Positions 32,447 to 42,163 of a stretch of DNA of 64,000 nt are shown one piece after another (the stretch's first letter is position 1; the number at the start of each line of letters is the position of its first letter). Below the pieces are notes generated by a model. It ran no database searches, had not been told where the DNA came from, and worked only from the letters and a program-made list of their open reading frames with translations. The translations under genes and the position numbers were made by a program. Source of the DNA: Aureobasidium sp. EXF-3400 (Eukaryota > Ascomycota > Dothideomycetes > Dothideales > Saccotheciaceae); contig SWBL01000066.1 of NCBI GenBank assembly GCA_024195585.1, positions 110,233-174,232 on the forward strand, read 5' to 3'.

Positions 32447-35400
32447 CTACTCCAAAAACCCCTGCAAAGCATCAGCGCCAGAAACCGCAACACCTAAATG
32501 CCAAGGCACGCTCCCATCGCCATGCTCCCCATCCCTGCCCCCGACCCCTCTCAACCTTCCAAGAAGTCCCAATCCCCTATACCAAACCATACACTCCTTC
32601 AACTCTGTCTCCGGCGCCCTAAATCCCAACCAATTAACCCCAGTATCGGAGATTCGCGGTGGAATAACATCCATGAGATCTATCGCTACTGAGGGCAAAT
32701 TGGCCGTAGAGTCATGGGCGCCGCGTTTGAGGAGCAAACCACTGGCTAAAGGACGAGAGAGCGTAGTTGATCTAGTGCAGGAAAAGGGCATCAGTATACC
32801 CCATGTTTCGTCTGTGTTGTCGATGAGATACGCCTCTGGATCTATTTGCTGCACTTCCTGCTGTGAAGTTGCGTTTGCATTCGAGTTGGGCGTTTCAGCA
32901 GGAGTAGAGGGTTTAGTGTCCACACCTTCTGGGGATGTAAAAGTGGAAGCTTGAGGTGTAGCTGCCGGTGTCCATAGACCTTGTCCACCTGCGGTGTTAC
33001 CCTCTGTGTTTGCAGAAACTTGCAGTGCTGGCGAGACATCCACGTCCAGTAATCCAATACTCCAACTTTCACCAGGTCGTTCGCGCCAAACGCGTTTTTC
33101 CCAGTCGCGCATTACACCTGCGCGGGCAACAAAGATGCGATGGGGGCTGTTGCGGCAAAGGCTCAATGTCGTATCGCGAACTTCTGTGAGTATGATTCTG
33201 CCGTCTGTGTTGCTAAGGCAGTAGGATGCTTTGTGGCAATGTGTGCCTGTGTTGTCTGTCCATGCTGCACTCAGCCAACTATTGTCTGCATTGACGGCAT
33301 AAGCAACATGCAGGATAGTCGCTTCCTCGAGCAGATTTCTCGACGGGCGATCTGTAAGTGCAAAGTTGATTTTGCGGCTTGGAGGGGTGGCGAGGTGGAT
33401 ACTTGGACACGTGTTGAGGGGCCAGAGGGAAGAATGGTCGTTCGCTGTATCCAAAGGAACTCTGTCGTAGATAAAGGAGGCGAGCGAATTTAGCCAGGAT
33501 TGATCGGGGACAATCATCGCAGTCGGACATGCGATACGACTCATAGGGACAAGCTGTAGAATCAATGGAGGTGGATCCTCGCGATCCGAAGAGTATGCTA
33601 TGAGCAATGCCTGGAAGCAGCCACATAGATACTTGATGATGGAATCGTCTTGAAAAGGGTTGATCATGTAGATGACGATGGTGTCTTCGAGGTCGGCCTC
33701 GTGGAGCAAATCGCCCAGTGCGTTGCAAGCAGTCTGTATACCTTGCAGTATGTTGACGACAGATGCTTCTCCGTGCGAGCGATACGGCATCAATCCATCT
33801 TCGTGCTCGCCTGTCTCGCCACCAATGAAATGCTTTCCAAACTTGCGATTTTCATACGCCAGACGAATGTCTTGCATGAAGTCAGCGACAGCTTCGCCCA
33901 TGACCCCACTGTCAGGATAAAGAGCAAATGCAGCGATATCCTTCGGTCCATGCGCGGGTTCCAGACCAAGAGTATCCCAAAAGTTGATGGCAGTCGGCTG
34001 AAGCTCCCATCCCTGTCCTGCGCGGCGGACTTGAACGGCGGGCGTAGGTATCTTGATGACTGAGTTGACAGTGCCAGGCCGCCGTGGCACAGGACGCTGC
34101 TGACTCTTCGCGGCAGCCGCAATGGCCTGTTCGGCATGATGAGCAGCCATTGCACCTACTCGCGCGAAATCACAGTCCTGCGCCTTCTCGAATACCTGTC
34201 GCAAGGCATCTTGAGCAGTGGAATAGACAGGTGAGATGACTGTCGGAGAGTCCACACCATCGAGTCCTGAAGTCTCGCTAAAAGTACTCTGCTCAGCAAC
34301 AAGCTGCGCAATATCAACAAGATCATCTGCTGTAAAATCCAGGACCGGCCAGATGCTGAAGTCCTGACTCGATGGTAGCGATTTTGAAGGTGCTCTCCAT
34401 GCCGCAAGGTTGTCTGTGAATTTGTGCTGCTGCTCGGTGACACGATTTTGAGACTCCCTTGCAGTAACCAACTGATCAATGATTGGCGCAGGATCAGCCA
34501 TAGCTGTTGCATCAGACACGACACTTTCCACATCGCTTTCTACAATCGATTCGGCAAGCAGTCTTGGAGTTGGACCTTCATCGGCAGAACCTCGTTTCCT
34601 TTTACGAATGTCAAGTGACCGAAGGCTCCCTTGAACAGAAGACATACTCTCCGAGTCGGAGTCTTGACTTGTGTCGGATTCCGATTCTTGCTGCGACTCA
34701 TCATCGTTTCTGGGCGTAAAGTTTGCTTCTGCCAGAGGGGCGCGTCTTCGAGAAAGTGAACTGAAGTTCCGCGCTCGAAGCGGTTTCGGTGGGAGTGCGA
34801 TACTGTTAGATCTGTTTGCGGTCTCGTCCTTTTTGACAAATCGGCTGTCGAATTTGCCCAGAGTTCGATACTTGGCGTCAAAATTCGAAAGGTCGCCTTT
34901 GAAAACCACGGGCAAGAATGTGCTGTCACGCCGCAATTTGGGAATACCTTTCCCTTCGTTCTCCGCAGGCAAAAGTCGCTCCTTGATCATCAGTGGGCTA
35001 AGAGGTGGTGTGGAAACAACTTCCTCGGCCAAGTCTTCTATTTTAACAACCGGTTCCTCTTCTTCCTTCATCTGGCTTTTGGTAATCTCATGCTGCGGCA
35101 TGTGATCTTGAGATTCGACTGGATCAGGATGCGGTTGTAGAACAACAGCTTCGGATTTCGGCGTGGGATCAGGAACTGGATCTTCCATTTCCTCAGGATG
35201 GCCAGGTATTGAGGGCACTGAATCACCTCCAGGATTATCAAAGAAGTTGAAATCCGCGTCCGTGACACCAGGATTTCCATGCATTTCTTCGTCGCCATCC
35301 CCGAATAGATCATCAGTGCTTCCTTTACGGTAATGTCCGGTATCCAAGTCAACGTCCGAGGTGTTGCTGTTCCTTCTCATATGCTGATCCTGATCCAGGT

Positions 35401-36741
35401 CCTGATTCTCCTCAAGTAAACCAGGCAAAGTTTCGATAGGATTGTCAGATACTATAACTTGGGGTATCGACGGATCTGAACAAATTATAGGAGGTATGGC
35501 GTCAGGGGGTGTCGGATATATAGCATTCACGCTAATCTGGTCCTGTACACTCCTAGAGTAGACAGGTGACGTGACAGACAAATGATCGGGTATTACTTCG
35601 TCAGGCGGGTTATTGACAGCATTCTCCTTGTCCTTCTCAGCTTGTCGAGCCTTTTGTTCCTGATGCACACGCTCTTCTTGCCCAAGAAACCAGGATTCGG
35701 CAGTGTCCAGGGGATTCTGATACGGGTCTTTGGAGTCAAACCAACGCATACTGTCTGTCCGATCCAGGGAAGGTTGTGTTTGTCGCGAAGCTATCTCCAA
35801 GCACAATGGGGCAGGCCATAGACATTCGAATTGATCTTGGTCAGCGGACGAACGCAGACTGACTTTCAACCAAGACTCGTTGTGTGATAGATTTGATTGT
35901 TCCAGCTTTTTCGCAGCAGACACTTTCCAATTTTCGTGTTTTGCGCGGCGCCTGAGACGCATAAGCGCTTCTCTGCGGGCTTGATATGTTGATGCGCCGT
36001 CATTGCCATCAAACTTATCCAGCTGGGAGGCGATTGTGGCAGGAGTGCCCGAAGGAGCGAGGAGAATATTGGCGCCGTCGGTTTCGGAAGCCATGGATAG
36101 GCCAGTGTTGGTCGCGTGCGGTAGGAGAGCGAGTGTGCCCTGACTGGTCATTTGCGCGCGAAGAGACAGCAGTTGGTGGTCGCCCTCGGCCGGGAGGATC
36201 CAGGTGAGATGGCCAACACGAATAGCACCACACAGCTGCGATAGTGAAATAGATAGCGAAGCCTCTACAGCAGCAAGGAACATGCTGAAGATGTGTTGGT
36301 TCTGCACGACGACCTTGGGGTCGCTGTTGGCGCGTGTCAGAGCGGCCGCCTCGAGTCGCCCGCGCTGATGCACTGCAAGTCGCATGTCAGCAAACACTTT
36401 CTTATCGAATTTCCTCCAAAGATCTCACCCTGCCATCCCAGCGACTTCATGTACTCGTCTGCAGCTTGAAAACCTCCAAACACGCAGACCTTCTTCTGCT
36501 GCACCGCTGACTGCACCAGCACCCGCCGTTGTCGCAAGCCCAGCAGGACCTCATTTCTGTGTTCTGCATCATCCCAATCGCTCTTCTGGCCCTGTGTCGC
36601 GTCCTGGTGGTTGTAGATGAGGTAGTCGATGGACGAGTAGCCTTCCTAGTCTAGTCGTCAGCCCCTTGATCTCAGCCCCTGCGTCAGGGACAGACTTACT
36701 ACAGCTTGTAGATTGGTCCAGCACGACTTGAGAAAGTCCAT
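32447..36741 (-). CDS. SSN2: Mediator complex subunit 13
   Basis: Part of the CDK8 kinase module that tethers Cdk8/cyclin C to core Mediator and represses or tunes RNA polymerase II transcription; nuclear. Three exons: 36741-36700, 36645-36429, 36372-32447, giving 1394 residues; introns are 54 and 56 nt with CTGAC branches. The N-terminus (MDFLKSCWTNLQAV) and the early VGHLTWILPAEGDHQ match the Med13 N-terminal domain. The middle 350-800 is acidic and Ser/Pro-rich, disordered. The C-terminal half has the MID/PIWI-like fold: GWELQPTAINFWDTLGLEP, ALYPDSGVMGE, then IVYMINPFQDD. Length is normal for filamentous ascomycetes. A single-copy housekeeping gene is expected. It ends with ALQGFLE. Confidence 0.9.
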
Positions 36742-37231
36742 GACATTGTTACTGCCAGCAACATGCGCTGCACATCAGTATACCGTCGAGTTGCAAGTTG
36801 GTACACGAGGGTCGTGAGTTATCTCCGAGCCCTCCCACGGTCCGCCAATCACCCGGCGGCGAGCATTGACCACGTACCCCACAACCGCCTTGACCGGCCT
36901 CGGCCTCGCCGGAGCTCTGCATGTGTGCATGTGCGACCCTGCAGCACTCTAAATGCAGCTAATATAGCTAGCTATTGTTTGCTATACCGAGTATGCTATA
37001 CTCGTTCGCTCTTTGCTGGTTCTGTGCTGTTCGTCCACAGCCCTCTGGAGTTCTTGGATGCAACTCAAGATTGCATGACCTCGACTCGGTTGTTCTAGCT
37101 CATTTTCGCGATCCGCATGCGGCCAAATCTTGGTTCGCCAATAGTTGCCCAAATCACCGTCACCATATTCCTCCTTTCCTGTCCACGACGAGTTAACCTC
37201 TCGAAAGCTGCCAGATATCCATCTGCTCCCA
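36742..37231. other. Intergenic
   Basis: MED13 promoter and 3' end of the next minus-strand gene. AT-rich patch with TATAGCTAGCTATTG near 36964 (short palindrome). No gene seen. Confidence 0.5.
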
Positions 37232-39382
37232 TTACTGTGTAGAAGGAAACATATCTCCAATCCCCAGCTCCGCATCCAACAGATCCATATGCAAATAATC
37301 CGTCAATGGTCGATTCTGCCCCGCCAAACTGCACAAAAATGCCGATAGCGCATCCTGGTCCTGCCCTACCGCTGCCAAGTCATCGTGATAGTCAGTCTCT
37401 GCAGAAGCAAGTGATAGAGTACCATCAACACGACAATGCCACCCGCTAAGTGTACGTTGCGAAGTTATGAAAGCAGCGGCCACTTTGGCAAATGCTGCAC
37501 ACACATCATGCAGACGTTTTGCTGCTGGTGAGAGCGATTTTATGTGGTCGAGGGAACGGACGGTTTCTTGGAGCAGGTGGAGTTCGCTGGTATTCGATGT
37601 TGCGATGGCATGGATGAAGACGACGGTGAACGGAGTAAATGACGGATAAAGCAAAATCCTGTCCTCATTAGGCTATATCCTCAAAGTTATCTGGAGGATC
37701 GCTTACCAGTTCACGTATTCAGCTTGCTGGGGCACAGAGCGGTCCCGGAATTGAGCAAAGCATCGGAGATGGTTCTCGAGTCCAAGACGTGAGGCTTCGT
37801 AGCAACGAGGACTGATCTCAGTGGTGTTGCTTGTGGATGGTTGAGCGCGGTAGATGACTGTCAGTACCGAGTAGCAGACGAAATCTGCAGACGACGCCAT
37901 ACCCAGCAATCTTTCCTGGTAGTAAGCACCGTTGAAGTCGATCTATGCTGCCGTCAGTCTGTAATGTTCAACTGACTATCTGCTGCAACTGACCGAAAGG
38001 AGTTGATTTCGAAGTGCGTTGACCTGCGACGAAAGTTCGTCGACCGTGCGAACACGTTCTTCAATCGACGAGTCGATTGCCGAAGCAGAGTACAATTTAT
38101 CGTATACCTGTCCTTGAAGCCTTGCGAACAAGATAGTGGCAAGCGACATCAGGTCCCAAGGTCTCTGAGCCGGATTTGATGATGGAGTAAAGAACTCAGC
38201 ATCGATGTCAGAATCCGGGAAGTTCGATCCTCGTCCAAGATTTAGAGACAGATTCTTGTCCAACATGTATAGTTGCCAAAACATATGTCGCTTGATATCC
38301 GCAGATTCTCGGTCTTCGTGGGCGAGGGAAGATTTGCGATGGAAGCCCAGGGTATGACACATGGTGGCAGCGGCGGATAAGAACGTCCAACTCAAGGATA
38401 ACTTGCATTCTTCCTGTGCTTTGATCGCCTGGAGGTCTGGTTAGTATGTGCAACAGTTGACGCATGTTGATCAATCTTACACCTAAAAGGAGCGCCTGGA
38501 TATTTGGCATCACCGGCACTGTGAGCGTCTCAAATTTCTCGAGTCCAGCACAAAATCTCGTCTCACAGAGATCAATCATAGCCTGTGCATCGTACTCACG
38601 AAGTGCAGGATCTTGTTGACCCCAATAGTCGCGAATGACAAAATAGAGAAAGCCGTAGAAGAACGTCATGGAGCCTGCTGGCGGTGGTTCCAACGGAAAG
38701 TAGACCTTTTGACATAGTGTCTCTAGCACTGCCACTCCTTTGTGTGAGAAGGCGACAAGGGATATAGATGGACGTGCTAGGGAAATGGCTTTAGCATCGG
38801 GATACACATCCTGTAATAGCACGACTGACCTTTGGCTATGTTGATCAGAGAAATCACAAGTGCAGCAGGTGGAAGTTCCGGTGAACTCACAGGATCAAGC
38901 TTGACTCTTCTGCTGAGGTGCGTCTCGTGGGTTCGCGACAAAGCTTCGTGACGCTTCAAGCTGTCTTTCAACAGAGAGAGCGCACCAGACAACTCGCTCG
39001 ATGGCACTCCTGCCACCGTTGTCGCTGTAACGTTGGCAAGTTGACCTGCCTGTATCGTCTGACTGCCAAAAGACGATTCACCCTCATAGATGGAAATAGA
39101 TTTATCCGACTGGGTCGATGAGTGGTTGACTTCCGGTTTCGCGATTGCAGTAGGAGCCACAGATCCGCGCGTCAACTGTTTGAGACTGCTTTCGATACCC
39201 TGCAGACGTTCTTGGATAAGAGCAATTTGCCGCTCATATTGACTGGTCACCACGATGCGAGGTCTGTGTTCTACGGCTCGAGTGGCAGCAGCTTGACAAG
39301 CGATACCCAGAGTCTGACAACTGGCACATGGAATTTGCTTGTCACATTTAATTTTTCTGAGACGACAGTTCTCACACTGCAA
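37232..39382 (-). CDS. Zn2Cys6 transcription factor, 5' end unresolved
   Basis: Regulator of at least 646 residues. Exons seen: about 39376-38830, 38776-38481, 38428-37994, 37942-37707, 37658-37232; introns are 48-53 nt and in phase. The zinc cluster QCENCRLRKIKCDKQIPC...CQTLGIAC has all six Cys with canonical spacing, but it begins at the first codons of the frame and no in-frame ATG precedes it. TTGCAG just before the first Cys looks like a splice acceptor, so a short 5' exon is probably upstream. A coiled segment (QYERQIALIQERLQGIESSL) follows the cluster. The fungal TF domain has CHTLGFHRKSS and HMFWQLYMLDKNLSLNLGR. Targets unknown. It lies next to an RTA1-like gene on the same strand. 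Confidence 0.85.
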
Positions 39383-39400
39383 GCGCCGTCGTCAGTCATA

Positions 39401-39816
39401 TGAACCCACCGTTGTCGCGTGTGCTACATTGGACTGACGGCTTTTTGCAAGAATGAGCGCGGAGTATCGGGGCCAGACATCAGATAGAACTCGAAATTCA
39501 AGGTCTTGATTCTCCATGAAATAGTTTGATGATGAAGTAGCGAAGATTCCGACACAGAGTTGAGATGGATGGAGCATGGCAGGCGCGACTCGCGAGCTGT
39601 CGACACAAAGTGGGTCTGGTCTTGGCGCGCTCAAACGCGACTTCCTCGAGCTCCCCAAGCCTTTCCTCTTCGGTGCCACGGAACGCATTGACTTGGTGAA
39701 GATTTTCTAGTCTTCGCATATTGATCAAGACAGAGTTCGGTGCAAGTTTGCTGGAGGAAAACCAGAATCGATTTGACATAAGCTCTATATGCTTCAACGC
39801 TTTGCTTGTATACCAT
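39401..39816 (-). other. Unresolved protein-like frames upstream of the TF gene
   Basis: Three minus-strand frames in tandem look partly coding (for example LENLHQVNAFRGTEEERLGE and ENQDLEFRVLSDVWPRYSAL), yet no set of splice sites joins them convincingly. This could be the missing 5' exons of the Zn2Cys6 gene, a separate small gene, or a relic. RNA reads would decide. Confidence 0.25.
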
Positions 39817-39920
39817 GACCGAGAAATTCTAGTATGAATATCGTGATAACTGATGTAGCCTCCTATGATTTGATGCTGTTCACATCTGCCAGGACTGTCA
39901 CTTCCATCTCAGGGTTCGCT

Positions 39921-40818
39921 TTAGACTTGAGGGTGGAGTGGTACGAGCACTCTTAGAGGCGTCCAACCTTGAAGCGCACGCCCCCCACGCAGCAGCGCTC
40001 TGATCTCGCTCGGATGGATCCAAAAGAATACCAACATTGTACCAAGCATGAGGAGAGCATCGAAAACATACAAGGTCCACTCGTGCTCAACAATGTATCC
40101 ACTGCTACCGCCTTGAAGGTACTCGATCAACCGATAAAGCGAGCGGACCAGGATCAAAGCACTTCCAGCATACAATGCGATAAGGTGCTTTTTCCACGGC
40201 AGAGGCATAGCCATCACCTTGGCTGTAGGATTTGCCGACATACGGCGATGGAAGACTGCAGCCGAAACCATGAAAAAGCCAAAGAAGAGCAACTGAAGCA
40301 CCAAGCCTCCGATGATGATCTTGTTTCCTGACTCATTGCCTTGAGCAAGCAGACCACCGCCGGCGCTCTGTGCGAAGAAAGATAGAACATCACCCAAGAC
40401 GAAGATCTTGGTCAGTCGTTTCCGCCTGATCAGCGAACGGGATTCTCCTCCTGTCAGATCGAGGATGCGGCCGAGTTCCATGTATATGCTTGCTGCGAAG
40501 AAGATGGGTGCAAGAAGCAGGAAGAGGGATTGGATGATGTAAGGCATCAAGGTATAGTCGGGGTGTTGGCTTGCAGATTTTCCTCTGGCGGCGAATCCGA
40601 CGATTTCGACTGTTGTAGGGCATTAGCGTGGGACTACATAATGAATGCGGTATTAGAAGATACATACAAAGACCACCGATGACAAAGGAGATGAAGAACC
40701 AAGTACGTGGACGGAACAGCTGCCAGCAGTGGACAATGGTGACGACAACAAAGATGAGGCAGGCGATGACAGCAGCTGCTTTCGATGGGGTGTATTCGTA
40801 GAATGAGTGTTGTACCAT
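39921..40818 (-). CDS. RTA1-like seven-TM protein
   Basis: Membrane protein of the fungal lipid-translocating exporter (RTA1) family, linked in yeast to resistance to 7-aminocholesterol and to sphingoid bases. Two exons, 40818-40668 and 40609-39921, give 279 residues across a 58-nt intron. The start MVQHSFYEYTPSKAAAV carries the typical YxYxPS entry to TM1. Seven hydrophobic segments follow, with FEIVGFAARG after TM2, LAPIFFAASIYMELGRI in TM3-4, GDVLSFFAQSAGGG, and the RSLYRLIEYLQG motif with EHEWTLYVFDALLM near the end. The in-frame TTG further upstream is not a start. Location may be plasma membrane or vacuole. Confidence 0.9.
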
Positions 40819-42163
40819 GATGGAGGCTTGCGGCGGTGTTCGTGTCGGTAGAGCAAAACTGAGTGTATCCAAGCAGCCAGAGAGACTAACGAAAGTGTTT
40901 AGTGAGATGTGTATTCCAGAAGATACCTAGAGAATTGAGCAGACCAGTCAATGATATACTTACCCCTGCTCATCTCTGTAAACAAAACATCTGATAGGCA
41001 AATTGTATTGCTGTGCATATACGCCGTATCCTCGTACTCCTAGAATAGAGCAGGATGCTCAGGAGCTGCCTACCGTACTAAGGTTAATTACCGTATAGCC
41101 GTGTCCAACGCAGCGTGTGGCGGATGCTGAAACACGACAGAACTGTTGGTCAAAGCGATCATCCATCTTAGGTCCCTGACTGAACACCTCTTGTGTTTGA
41201 TAATATTCATAGGGTTCTGTAAGATTGGCGACCCATCGCTGCGTATAAGCCCTGGAAGCAGCTTGCCGTATTGACCGTGTTCATAAAGGGTGGCATCCTC
41301 CGACGAAGAGTCGGTGAAATTCGAGCAGACGCCGGTAATTTTTCGGACCTCGATTCTTGGCATGTTCCTGCTTTCTTGCACTTCAAAGTTCAGGACCAAA
41401 ACATACAAGTCGTACACATGAACGATATTCCGAGCGATAGTTCGCAGATGACCTACAGGAACCGTCCGGCTGTTGGATTACGCAGAACAGGATCTCACGA
41501 TAACTTCAAGCCGAATCTGGGCGACGTCGCAAAATGACACCTCAACGGTTCTACTGCTCTGCCTAGATTTCAACCAGAATGGACCCTTTCTCCCCGGACC
41601 AAGCATGAGGGGTGAACAGACTTCGAGTGACAGGTAACCTGGGGGACGAACTCTGTTGCTGAGTGCTATCATCTCGAGCCGCCGTCGTGAGCATGTGTGT
41701 TCTCGCATTGTCTTCTTGTAATTGGCGACAAGCATATCTTCGCTATCAACATGGTAGATGGATACTGCCTATGCGGATAGAGATAAGTATGACTAAGGTA
41801 TCTGATGCTCTCCATCCACTGCCATCGAGATGACAGAATTCTAGGCTTGGCAATCTACAAAAGGTAGGACGTTAAGCAGGGCTCAACGGTGATATACAAA
41901 ATCTCACGCCCGAGACTAACGGCTTTCTAGAGCACGACTTCGATTTGCCTGGCCACCTTACATGTCCCAGCCAAGCGTTCCAGTATGGTCCTTCAACGAT
42001 ATGAACGAGGAACTGGTTTGGACTTGGCTTTGCACTATCAATTTTCTACGTTGAAACAATTGAGCCATCCGGACAAGCCATAACCACTTTGTGGTATATA
42101 ACCCAGCTCCGCCATGTAGCGCCATGTTTTATACGACCGTCTCAAAAATTGACACCCTCCAAC
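40819..42163. other. 1.3 kb intergenic region
   Basis: Divergent promoter between the RTA1-like gene and the 981-residue secreted protein. GTGGTATATAAC at 42091-42102 is the TATA box of the latter. A minus-strand frame at 41088-41417 has no recognisable domain and no clear promoter, so it is not called. Confidence 0.5.
42093..42101 (+). promoter_or_regulatory. TATA box of the 981-residue adhesin gene
   Basis: GGTATATAA preceded by TTTGT, matching the element before the paralogue at 22095 and placed about 65 bp before the chosen ATG. Confidence 0.5.

Noticed and set aside
34671..35105. Antisense frames within MED13
   Set aside because: Shadows of the long MED13 coding exon; no independent signals.
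36964..36976. Palindrome TATAGCTAGCTAT as an operator
   Set aside because: Short and AT-rich; expected by chance in such sequence.
41088..41417. 109-residue minus-strand frame
   Set aside because: No domain, no promoter or splice support, odd composition; lies in a promoter region.
42089..42163. Upstream in-frame start for the 981-residue protein
   Set aside because: It falls at the TATA box and would put 25 residues before a good signal peptide.
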